DNA of 64,000 nt from Salminus brasiliensis (Eukaryota; Chordata; Actinopteri; Characiformes; Bryconidae): positions 32,169,680 to 32,233,679 of the forward strand of contig NC_132896.1 in NCBI RefSeq assembly GCF_030463535.1, in the 5' to 3' direction. Every line of letters starts with the position of its first letter. Positions within the stretch are counted from its first letter, which is position 1. The position numbers were made by a program, and so were the translations under genes. Of this stretch, positions 1-9,604 are shown in pieces. The notes beneath the pieces were generated by a model. It saw only the letters and a program-made list of their open reading frames with translations. It made no database searches and was not told where the DNA came from.

Positions 1-202
1 ACGTCTGACTAACGGCGGTTAGAGTAGGGGACGTCTGACTAACGGCGGTTAGAGTAGGGGACGTCTGACTAACGGCGGTTAGAGTAGGGGACTTCCGACT
101 AACGGCGGTTAGAGTAGGGGACGTCTGACTAACGGCGGTTAGAGTAGGGGACGTCTGACTAACGGCGGTTAGAGTAGGGGACAACTGACTAACGGCGGTT
201 AG
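1..202. repeat. 30-bp tandem repeat, about 6.7 copies
   Basis: Six full 30-base units and a partial seventh follow each other without gaps. Units 1-3, 5 and 6 are identical; unit 4 and the last differ at two or three bases near the start. Each unit holds the short inverted repeat CTAAC-ggcg-GTTAG, so every copy could form a small hairpin. The array starts at the window edge, so its true length is unknown. It lies upstream of the first exon I can support and has no coding signal. Confidence 0.95.
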
Positions 203-318
203 TCTGAACGGGTTTGGGTCTGAACCTCGGGTTCTGTGTTTCAGATATTTACTGATGCATTTTTCTAATTAAGGCTTTATTATAATGCCTGTTTACCGTT
301 GTGTTTTTCTCTGTTTAG

Positions 319-336
319 GCCAGGATGGAGGTGACA
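319..336 (+). CDS. mgarp: Candidate 18-nt microexon of the mgarp-like gene
   Basis: A pyrimidine-rich stretch ending in TTTAG precedes 18 bases that are followed by the good donor GTGAGT. Read with two bases finishing a codon, it encodes QDGGD and leaves one base over. That phase (1 in, 1 out) is the same as that needed by the exon at 4467. The acidic, Gly-rich product suits the protein. Eighteen bases is very short, so this could be chance; only transcript data would settle it. Earlier exons with the start codon and any targeting or membrane segment lie outside the window. Confidence 0.35.
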
Positions 337-954
337 GTGAGTATCCAAATGATTATACTACAGTTTTCTCTGTTCTTTGAAACTCTGCTAACATCTGTCT
401 CTGCACTCACTGAACTAATGTGCTGCTAATGTGTGAACCTGAAAATTAGAACTACACAGCCCAGTTCCATATACACCTGGGATAGGAGCCATTTCTCACT
501 GTAGACCTCACCATAAAGTCAAAATCCATGTTTCAGTACTCACACCCACTCTGAGTGAGTGAGTGAAGCCCAGCCCATTGCATGACGTCCGTTCAGCTGA
601 ACACTGCAGAACACTGCAGAACACGGCACATCATGGTAAATCACCTGAGCACATGGCCACCCTGTTCTGATTAATGTTAAATATCATAAAGTTTCTCTGT
701 TCGGCTGAGCAGAATATAAAGCCTGCATGTCCTAATAGAATTAGCTTCAGCAGGGTCCGAAGGTCATTTTTGGTGGCCTTTTGGTGGCCAGCTGAGAATG
801 AGGCACTGACAGACAGGCTTTCAGGGATGTTCTTCTGAGTTCTTATAGGTTAGTTATGGGTCAGACGAGGGCATAACAAATGTCCAACAGGTCCAATAGC
901 TAGTTAGCAGCTAGCTAACAGTGGCTAGAGTAGTTCAAGTCTAGCTGACATCAG

Positions 955-1182
955 AATACCTACCAAAAGTCGGTGGTGGCGGAGGCATGGACACCAAAGG
1001 CTCATTGATGCGATCCATGGAGGTTCCACCTCACGAGGTACAGGACCTGCTGCTAACATCTTGGTGCCGGATATCACAGGACACCTTCAGAGGTCTTGTG
1101 GAGTCCATGCCTCAACAGGTCAGACATGAGGGAGACATACATCATATTAGGCAGGTGGTTTTAATGTTATGGCTGATCGGTG
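955..1182 (+). mobile_element. Tc1-like transposon remnant, 3' end
   Basis: The + strand translation keeps a piece that I recognise as the C-terminal part of a teleost Tc1-like transposase (key words LLLTSWC and [10 protein letters not shown]). It ends in a terminal repeat reading GTTATGGCTGATCGGTG, the reverse complement of the left end seen at 45564. The catalytic domain is absent. It lies in an intron or 5' flank of the mgarp-like gene. Confidence 0.75.
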
Positions 1183-1613
1183 AAGACAGCTTTGGGTATT
1201 GTTTTGCGAGATTTTCCATATTTAGTCCCATAATTTGCTCAATAGCAAATATTTAGAGCAGTAGTTCCTGGTTCGGAGCCACCGATCCGCTGTGCAGCAC
1301 TGAATGGGATGTGAAGTTGCATGGTGTTTTTGCCAGTGGTCTGTGTTGGTGAGTTTTCTCTCCAGGTATCTTGACGCCTTACCCTTCCTGCCTGTAGCTA
1401 CTCCTGGCCAGAGCTCCTGTTAATCAGAACAGGGCTCCGCCCTCCTTCACTCCTATTGGCTCTTCACCTTAATGACCCGTCTGTACCGCCTTGTCTTGTT
1501 CTGTCAATCTCCTCACGCACATTCCCACCCCATTACCCACAGGTTCGTCTCTGATTTCACGAGATTCAGGCTTTTCAGGAGGAGGACCGTTCAAATACAA
1601 TCACAAGCTTTGA

Positions 1614-2185
1614 GATGCACTTTGTGGACAAATGTTTGTGGACACCCCTTCTAATGGATTTGCTGAGTTTCTGACAGCCACTGCTGACACAGATGTGCAA
1701 GTGCACATGCACACAGCTTGTCTAGTCCCTATAGAAAATAAGTACTGCCAATAGAATAGGACTCTCTGCAGGGGCAGATCAACATCATGACCCTATCGGC
1801 ACCATGCTGCCTAATAATGCCAGGCATGGGCTAGTAGAGGGGTGTAAAGCCCTCTAGCATTAAGCTGTGGAGCAGTGAAGGAACTGTGTTCTCTGGAATG
1901 ATGAATGGTGGTGCTCCATCCAGTACTTTTGGGACCAGTAGGGGATGATGAGGTGAGGTGGGGATCCATCATGCAACATCCAGACCTCACTAGCATTCTT
2001 CTCGCTGAATGCAGTGAAATCCTCATAGCAATGCTCCTCCAAAATCTAGTAGAAGGTCTTCTTCCCTGGACAAAAGCTGGATAAACTCTTTTTTTGTTGT
2101 TGTTATTATTATTATTTTTTTATGAGATTTCTAAAAAGAAGCAATGTATGAGAGGGTGTCCCAATACTTTTGTCCATATAGTGTA
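1614..2185. mobile_element. Tc1-type MITE, family A, near full length
   Basis: The left end contains TTTGTGGACACCCC and the right end reads CCCAATACTTTTGTCCATA. The two ends form imperfect inverted repeats. The body (motifs GCTGTGGAGCAGTG and GCTCCATCCAGTACTTTTGG) recurs at 13.5, 15.6, 42.9, 44.3 and 46.1 kb in this window. No transposase remains, so this is a non-autonomous element. Open frames on its minus strand are chance. Confidence 0.8.
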
Positions 2186-2983
2186 TTATTTGCGCCGCCA
2201 TGCTAACATATGAACTTAATGATGGCCCTTTATGACAGAAATGTCCAGCCCTTAGCTGCAGAGGTTCTAATATAGAGCCGCTTACTCGAGTGCTTTGGAA
2301 GTAAGCATTAGTGATTAATTGCCGCCAATCATAACACAGACACGCTGCTGTGGTGCTAATGCTATCGCTAGGTATATTAGTGTGGATTTCTATAGTACTT
2401 CTATAGACGCGCAAATGATAGAGTGTCCAAAACTGTAAAAAATAAATTAATAAAATCTTTTAAATGTTAAAATTAACCCAGAAAGAGCTGATCTGATTCT
2501 TCTCCTTGCCTTTTTCTAACTCTGTCTCTGTTCTGACTCTTTCCAGAGTTTTAACTAACCGAGGCGATCGAGACTCGGCGCCCGTAGTCTTCAGTCAGGA
2601 CTCTTTGGATGTCTCTCTCTTCCCTCTGCCCAGTACTGCTAATAACACTCCGAGTCCGGCTCTCTGTACTGCTCTGTCATTCTCACTCCCCAAAAACTCT
2701 TTGCTCTTCTCTTCTCTGTCCCTCGGCCCATTTCTGAAACCGACGCCTCTTAACCTAATGCTTCACCGGCTCTGCTTTAGAGCCACCTGGGAAACTGTGT
2801 AAAAGCCTTGTTTCCCTCTTCGTTTCATTAAAAACTTGCATAACAAAACAAAAAAGCCCGCTTGGTTCTGTCTCTCTGGTTTTGGACTTTACAGAGTCAC
2901 TGGTAATGGTAGCTTTGAAGAGATGGTAAGGTCAACCATCTTACTGTTCCTTCCCCTTAACCCCCCACTTCCCCCACCCCCTT

Positions 2984-3044
2984 TACCTACCTACCTACCT
3001 ACCTACCTACCCTCCCTCCTTCCTTCCTTCCTTCCTTCCTTCCT
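2984..3044. repeat. Compound microsatellite (ACCT)n then (CTTC)n
   Basis: About seven ACCT units run directly into about seven CTTC units, and a GT run follows at 3138-3162. The surrounding 2.2-3.8 kb of intron shows no other supported feature. Confidence 0.9.
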
Positions 3045-4044
3045 CTGGTTTCCCACCTGTTCTGCTTTTATTTCTCCTTCCTCTTCCCCTCCTTTACTCT
3101 TGCTTTCTGCATGCTGCCTGCAGTGGGTTTTGAGAAAAGTGTGTGTGTGTGTGTGTGTGTGTATAAGAGATATTCAGTGTGTGAGTTTGTACTATTAGTA
3201 AATCAGTGTACTTCACTTACTGTATAATTCCAGCATTCAGAAGTTTGGTACCACGCTGACAGTCAGCATCATCCAGTGCAGGCGACCAAAAATCATTTCT
3301 GTGAGTTCTATAATGTCTAAATCGCAGAAACTCATATCGCAAGAACATAAGAGTTAAATCGGGGATCCCAAGTGAGGAACACTACACGCTTTTTTATTTA
3401 TTTATATATATTTTTATTTTTAGCCTAAATGGAGCCCAGATTTTGTCTGTCCAGCAAATTTGCTAAATAGAAAGATGCATTTCCTCGGAAACGATTGTGG
3501 ATAATTTAATAATGTGGTACTGAACTGAAACTGAAGAAAAGGGTAAATAATCTACTGTAAATATCCGTTTACGTTGGATCCACTTTTTAAAAGTACAAGG
3601 AGGCCCGGGAATAATATTTTTGACCTGCAAATGAGTGCCATACAGCTTCCTCAGTCATTTTAGAATCAGTTACAGCTCTGTCCATTATTCTGGACACATC
3701 CTATATAATAGCTATATATAAATATTAAATCTATTAAATATTTGTAACCTATTCAGATGTGTGATTATATTAGAATACGTTTAGACCTTTTTTCCACTGT
3801 TTCTGAATGTGTTAGAAAATAGAGAAGTGAGCTTAAGACTGGAAGGTCACCGATTCGAATCCTACCAGCAGGTAATCGGGTAGAATTGGGGGTGGGGGAA
3901 GTGAAGGCTGTCTCCTTCCTCATTACCACGGAGGGGTCAAATGCGAAAGACTCATTTTGCAAATTCTTGTAAACTTTGACTTTTTTTAGCTTTCCCTTTT
4001 TTACCTTATTAATAAAAACAGATTTTCAGTTTGGTCGTAACTCC

Positions 4045-4215
4045 CCATTGCTCTAGCAATGCTCCCAACACTAAGAGGATAAGCACATAACGCATGCCAT
4101 CGCCAAGGTGGCCTCGCCGAGCAGCTAACAGGAAGAAACTGCGCAGCCAGTTGTGCTCTCTTGGGCTCCAGCTGGTGATGGCAAAGCGGCACAGCTCGGG
4201 ATACGAACTCTCAAC
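4045..4215 (-). mobile_element. tRNA-derived SINE, family D, reverse orientation
   Basis: Read on the minus strand, this carries a B-box-like GAGTTCGTATCCC, then CCAGCTGGAGCCCAAGAGAG and a tail ending TCTTAGTGTTGGGAGC. The same order recurs on the + strand at 12.7, 47.8 and 49.1 kb. A polymerase III B-box plus a conserved body in several copies points to a SINE. Confidence 0.65.
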
Positions 4216-4466
4216 CCCTTCCAAACTGGTTATGGTATATTATTAAATACATTGCGCCCCAAACTTCTGAACACTGACTCCAAACTTTTGAATGCTAGAG
4301 TTCATAACAGTTGTAATTGGTAATCGGGTTGAGACTCTGCAATAGACACTGTTTGTTGATGTGGAGCTTTAGAGCATGCTGAGGTTCAGCTTCCTTTAAG
4401 AGAAAGTGAACTACGTTTTTCTTGTTTTTTAAAATTCTTAAAGTTTCTGTCTCTGTTTAATAAAAG

Positions 4467-4873
4467 GCGCCGAGGAAGTCGAGGAGGCGTCTGAGGCAGC
4501 AGCGGAGGTGGAAGCAGAGGCTGAAACTGAGGCTAACGGAGAGGAGGCGGGACCTGTGGAGCTTGCAGCAGAGGCTAACGGAGAGGAGGCGGGCTCTGTA
4601 GAGACTGTGGTGGAGGCCGTGGCGGAGGCCGTGGCCGAGACGGCAGAGGTGGTCGCCGAGACGGCGGAGGTGGTTGCAGAGGCAGCGGAAGAGGTGGCGG
4701 CAGTGGCAGAGGAGGTGGAGAAGATAGCGAAGGAGGTGGAGGCCGCAGCAGAGGCGCTGGAAGCTCCCGTGATTCCTGCCGCCGCCCCGGAGGAGCCCGC
4801 TGCCGAGAGCAACGGTACGCCACCAGCCTCACAGGAGGAGCCGACAGCAGAGGCTGCCGATACAGAGGCCTGA
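4467..4873 (+). CDS. mgarp: Acidic Ala/Glu-rich exon of the mgarp-like gene, with two possible ends
   Basis: The acceptor TAATAAAAG opens a frame of Glu, Ala and Val with almost no hydrophobic core. A block of ANGEEAG and following residues occurs twice, followed by AETAEVV-type repeats. Reading on gives a stop at 4871-4873 (short C-terminus ADTEA). Inside the exon, after AESN, a donor (GGTACG, cut after 4814) leaves phase 1, which exactly matches the acceptor at 8526. The exon may therefore either end the protein or splice on to a much longer acidic exon. MGARP is a mitochondrial Glu-rich protein encoded beside ELF2 in human. The call rests on that synteny and composition, not on clear sequence identity; another low-complexity acidic protein is possible. 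Confidence 0.6.
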
Positions 4874-6480
4874 TCGGCCGTAGGATACATGAGCGTATAC
4901 AACCAACCAACCAAAAGCAAACCACAAACGCACACATACTCAAACATAACCTGGTCAAAAAGAGAGGCCGGTCAACAGATACACCTTGCCATAACTCGGT
5001 GACTTATCCTGTAAGTGTTAACGTGGACACGCTACCCGCCGTAGAACAGCAGCCACACCCATGGGAGGCGTAGAGCTAGATGCAACAAGCACTTTCCTAA
5101 CTGTGGTGTTATCTCAGAAACCTTCAGCTTTCCCATCAGGGTATCGTTAGCTCTTCTGGTGTCTCGTGTGTTTGGCAGTTATTTATTGAGCTGGGGAGAC
5201 ACTGGGGTTTAAGCTACGTGGCGTTTACTAAAACAACATCCTTTCGTGGTCGGTGCTTCATTCTTCGTTTTTTGCAGTTTTGTTGATAGTCCTGGGGTTT
5301 GCTGGAAACGTCTGAGACCTTTTGGTTTTAGTCGCATTTAGAGTAGATTATTAGAGAACAATTTCCTGCATATATAATAAAATCTAATATAATTCTCTTC
5401 TAAACTGAGAAGATATTTAATCATTACCATATCACACTTATTTCAGGGAAAGCATCCACACATGGAGACAATACTTGCAGTTAGGGAAGTAATGGCCATG
5501 ACCTCCTTGATGTCAAGCCTCTTAGAAACCACTGTGAAGCTGCTGCTTATTATGCTTGTTATATAGTAGAACGTGACCAAAAATCCCACCCAGCAATTCC
5601 ATACCCATTCCTGTTCACCTGATCTTTCCTCTCACGCACCTCTTACTCAGCCTCACTGTTTACAAACCTGAGCCAGCCTCTTGTAACTGCTAACCTTTAG
5701 CCTTACCTCTTCTAAAATGCATGCAGACACAGACATATGAATATTCAGCAATATTCATGAATATGTTTGGAGTTACGCCACTCTGCTTCTCTAGAATGCT
5801 TTGTCTGTAAAATTCTGTAAAGGCCTTTTATAAATGGAGCTTCTCTGCCAGATATCACGCAGGTGGGACACGCCAGCATGTTAGGAAACTGTGCCCTAAA
5901 ACTGTTGGTCTTTTGCTTTTGTGAGCCATGAGAAGCTTTGCTTGAGCCGACTGGCTGTGTGTATGTGATGTGATTTATTATTTTTTGATTTTTGATTTAA
6001 CAAAAAAAATAATATAAATATATATATATGGAGCCTAAATTATTCCTCTGTATAAATGAACTAGAAAAGGAACTCTATTACCAGCAAGGAACAAAAGTAT
6101 TTGTGTGGTCATTCAAATTGCTTCTAATTAGTTGTGTAATTAAAGTGTGGTCAAGGGAATTTCAGCCATTAATAAAAGTCTCAAAAAACTCAAAATTTGC
6201 TCAGTGTTTCTCTCTTAATTTGGTCTTTTTTTATATTTACTTTTTTTATTTTTTTTTTCTAACAAACATTTCGACATTCCAGAAATGTCATCCTCAAAGT
6301 TTTATTGGAAGCCACACTTTCTGCATATGCACATTGATTGTGAAGACTACAGGACTTTTGTAGCTTTTTATTATGAAGAAATTCAACAGTGCATCAATGA
6401 TCTGTGTTTTTGGTAATGGTGTGTGTATTTCCCAGTGATATTTGGCAGTAGAGCCTGGAATGCTGAAGTCATATTATATG
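4874..6480. other. 3' UTR or intron sequence of the mgarp-like gene
   Basis: Depending on splicing, this is 3' UTR of a short transcript or intron of the long one. I see no second gene, RNA gene or clear repeat; composition is ordinary AT-rich fish intron with poly(A) and TA runs near 6000-6030 and 6230-6260. Confidence 0.5.
5376..5381 (+). terminator. Possible poly(A) signal for the short mgarp-like transcript
   Basis: A canonical AATAAA lies 503 bases after the stop codon at 4873. If the exon at 4467 is left unspliced, this is the first good poly(A) signal. No strong GU-rich element follows at once, so the call is weak. Confidence 0.3.
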
Positions 6481-7601
6481 TACAGTGGCATGGAAAAGCA
6501 TGGGCACCCTGTGGTCCAGGTTTCTGTTACTGTGAATAGAAGTAAGTAAAAAAAATGACCTGATATCTGGAAGATAATTAATGTTATAATTGCAGTTTCA
6601 ATATTTTGCACAAATTACAAAAGGTCCCAAAAAGTTTGGAGAAGGGTTTCTCTGCACTCTATGGAAGGTTTAGGCGGTAGTCATAAGCTTGTGCCTCTAT
6701 TGTGGATTTTGAGATATGTTATGTGTGAAACATACAGTGAAATGTTCCCTGTGCCACTGGCTGCAACGCAACCCAAAGCATGAGCGATACACCCCGTGCT
6801 TAACAGAGGGGTGTTCTTTACATGAAATTCTGCTCTATTTATCCTCCAAGCGTGAATTCATGTTCACTAAAAATGTTCTGTTTGAACTTCATGAATGCAT
6901 CAGGCTTGTTTAGATGTTCTTTTCTGAACTTTGTGGTGAGGATTCAGAAACATCTCTACATTTCTTCTTCCATGAAGAAGAAGGCTTTGTCCGTAAAGGT
7001 GTCGCTGCACAGTAGAACAGTGCACCACCTCTCCAGAGTCTGCTAGATCTTCTTGTAGTTCGTACGAAGCCAATCAGGGCTTTTAAGTTCTAGCAATCCT
7101 ACGAGCAGTTCTCTTAGAAGGTGTTTTTGGTCTTCCAGACCTTAACCTCAGATCTCCACCATTCTTCTTAATTACATTAGAAACTAAGGACGGTGCTACC
7201 TGAAACCAACCAAAAAAAAAAAAACCTTCTCAGCAGCTGCTTGGAGCAGCCCATGGCTGCTGATTGTTGGGACTGGGTTTGAGGAGTGAGAGTATTTATA
7301 AAGCTTTAAAATTTACATGACCTGGCCTTTCCTAATGAGGCTGATGAACAATTCTTAGCCCTAGAGGGCTAATTAAGGGCTGAGACCTTGGTTCTCCATC
7401 TCCGACCTCAATCTCCTGGAAGTGCCCAAACTTTTGCATGATGCTCCTTGTCCCTTTTTTTTCGCTTTACAGTTGCACAGAACACAATTAATACACTAAT
7501 CTTTAAAAGCCGTTTAGAGGTCGGTGCATAATGTCCTCTATTGACTATTCACATGAACAGGCATCTTGACCAGGGGGGCCCAACCTTTGCATGCCACTGT
7601 A
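6481..7601. mobile_element. 1.1-kb non-autonomous DNA transposon with terminal inverted repeats
   Basis: The left end reads TACAGTGGCATGGAAAAGCA and goes on to GGGCACC; the right end, reverse-complemented, begins TACAGTGGCATGCAAAGG and goes on to GGGCCC. These are clear imperfect inverted repeats of about 28 bases. The inside has only short broken open frames and no transposase I can recognise. A second fragment with the same end motif starts near 11735. It sits in the intron between the two acidic exons. Confidence 0.75.
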
Positions 7602-7783
7602 TGCTGGACCTGAGTTACATGCTTTCTGAATTTCATCCTTTGAGCATATTGGTTAGTTAACCCATTCACTATACACCAGCCTTTACAGAGGGACCAGTGC
7701 AAACACATGCATGGAAGCTTAGACACCGTTGCCTTTGTCGTTCTCCTGCTTTCCTCCAGTCTTTTCTTCATTAGCGTCCTTGG

Positions 7784-8141
7784 GATGCCATAACATTAAC
7801 ACCACTGTCGGGTTAAGTGTAAAAACAATGATTGATTATCTTTATTTAGAAGTCTGGGTCAGAACATCTCCAAAACATCAAGCAGGTCTTGTGGGGTGTT
7901 CCTGGCATGCTGTGGTCAGTACTGGGCACCTATAATGGGCTTATTGATGCAATCCATGGAAGTCCCTCCTCACAACATACAGGACTTAAAGAATCTACTG
8001 CTAAATGCTTGGTGCCAGATACCACAGGACACCTTCAGAGGTCTTGTAGAGTCCATGCCTCGAATACTCAGATCTGTTGTGATGACACATGCTGAACCTA
8101 TTCAATATAATGCAGTGGTGTTAATGTTTTGGCCGATTTTG
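7784..8141 (+). mobile_element. Internally deleted Tc1-like element
   Basis: Both ends are present: ATGCCATAACATTAACACCA at the left and a right end with TTAATGTTTTGGCCGAT. Between them lies a transposase N-terminal piece (GTCAGAACATCTCCAAAACA region) joined directly to the C-terminal piece (SMEVPPHNIQDL and [10 protein letters not shown]). The catalytic domain is gone, so it could only have been moved by another element's enzyme. Confidence 0.75.
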
Positions 8142-8525
8142 ATATGAGTAACCGTCAGTAAGCTGCTCTTGGCCATTGTATTTATACATTGATTAGGGAC
8201 TGTCTTGCAGGAGGTGCAGTTCAGAATGACATATGGTTCTGTGGACATCTACCTCTTTCTGATTTGTACCATCTTGGTTCTCAAACCAGTTATCAGTGGG
8301 GAAAATCGGGACCATCTCAGGGTCCCTAAGGACTTTGGTTTGTTTATTTATTTCATTTTTGGAGAATTTAAAGTCATTATGATGATCTCAGAACGAGTGC
8401 TCCTTCCCCTTAAAGACATTCAGTATCTTTAGAATCCAGAAGAGGTGTTAAGTCTTATCAGTACCTCAAAAAGTCATAAAAGGAATACTCAACCTGTCCC
8501 CTGGCTGGTCGATTTTGTCTTTCAG

Positions 8526-9604
8526 TGGCCCAGGAAGATGCAGAGCTAGCTGCTGCTTCTGTGGGGGAGAAGCCTTTGATTCTTACAGTGGAAGAAGAAA
8601 TCCCTATGCTAAAGGAGGCAGAGCCAGAAAAGCCAGCAGAGGCTCCAGTGGCCCCAACTTCAGAGGAACCCTCTGCTGCACCAGTAGTTGAGGAGGCAGC
8701 AGTTGTCCCAACTGCAGAGGAATCACCTGCAGAGGTCCCAGCAGTAGAAGAGACACCACTTACCCCAACAGCAGAGGATGTCTCTCTTGCCCCAGTTGCT
8801 GAAGAGGTACCAGTTACCCCAACAGAAGAAGAGGTTCCTGTTGCCCCAGTGGCTGAAGAGGTACCACTTACCCCAACAGCAGAGGACGTCTCTCTTGCCC
8901 CAGTTGCTGAAGAGGTACCACTTACCCCAACAGCAGAGGACATCTCAGTTTCCCCAGTTGCTGAAGAGGTACCACTTACCCCAACAGAAGAAGAGGTTCC
9001 TGTTGCCCCAGTTGCTGAAGAGGTACCAGTTACCCCAACACCAGAGGAATCCCCAGTTCCCGCCGCAGCAGAGGAGGTACCAGTTACCCCAGCATCAGAA
9101 GAATCCCCTGATGTACCAGTAGAAGAAACACCAGTTGCTGAAGAGGCACCAGTTACCCCAACAGCAGAACCAGTAGCAGTTGAGGAGGCAGCCAGTCCCC
9201 CAGAAACTGTCCCAGAAATTGTTCCAGCTGTCCCAGAAGGTGAGGCTGTGGTAGTCGCAGAGCAAGGAACGGAAAGTCCAGAGGTGGTTGCAGAAAATTC
9301 TGTTGTGGAAGCTCCAGAAGCTGACGTTGAAGAGGTTGCAGTAAGTCCAGTTGTGGAGGTTCCAGCAAGTGAAACTGAGCCAGCAGAGGAAAGTCAGGCG
9401 ATTGCAGAGGCGACGGCTCCAGTTGAGACAGCAGCATCTCCTGCTGATGTGGAGGACCCAGCCCCAGAATCTAAGCGTGAATTCATTGTAGTTGTCTTGG
9501 AAGGAGCCCCAAAGGCAGAGAAGAAACCCAAGGTTCTTGGCGTATCTCCCATGACTGGAAAGATCATCCCAGCTGCTGATAATGACGAGAAGCCAACAGG
9601 ACAG
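8526..9604 (+). CDS. mgarp: Long acidic repeat exon of the mgarp-like gene
   Basis: The acceptor TCTTTCAG opens an uninterrupted frame of about 360 codons rich in Glu, Pro, Ala and Val. Two bases complete a codon left by the donor at 4814, giving V then AQEDAEL. Residues about 74-199 are seven tandem 18-residue units of the type AEEVPLTPTAEDVSLAPV. The exon ends with a non-repetitive, more conserved-looking tail (REFIVVVLEGAPKAEKKPK, then VLGVSPMTGKIIPA), which is the best handle for naming the protein. A donor at 9605 (CAG/GTAAAA) cuts in phase 0; unspliced reading adds nine residues before a stop at 9632-9634. Identity as mgarp is inferred from its position next to elf2 and the acidic character. 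Confidence 0.65.
8744..9121 (+). repeat. Coding minisatellite, 54-bp unit, seven copies
   Basis: Seven units of 18 codons follow each other in frame. Units keep the core EEVP-TPT and a Pro at fixed spacing while the middle residues vary (AEDVSLAPV, EEEVPVAPV, PEESPVPAA). The period is a multiple of three, so copy-number change would not break the frame. Confidence 0.85.

Noticed and set aside
4438-4958. Minus-strand open frames opposite the acidic exon (Ser/Ala-rich and Pro/Arg-rich)
   Set aside because: They mirror the GAG/GCG codon repeats of the + strand exon, whose splice signals and phases fit a gene.
8458-9437. Minus-strand Ser/Gly/Thr-rich and Leu-rich frames opposite the acidic repeat exon
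   Set aside because: Antisense shadows of the 54-bp coding repeat; the + strand has the acceptor, phase match and donor.
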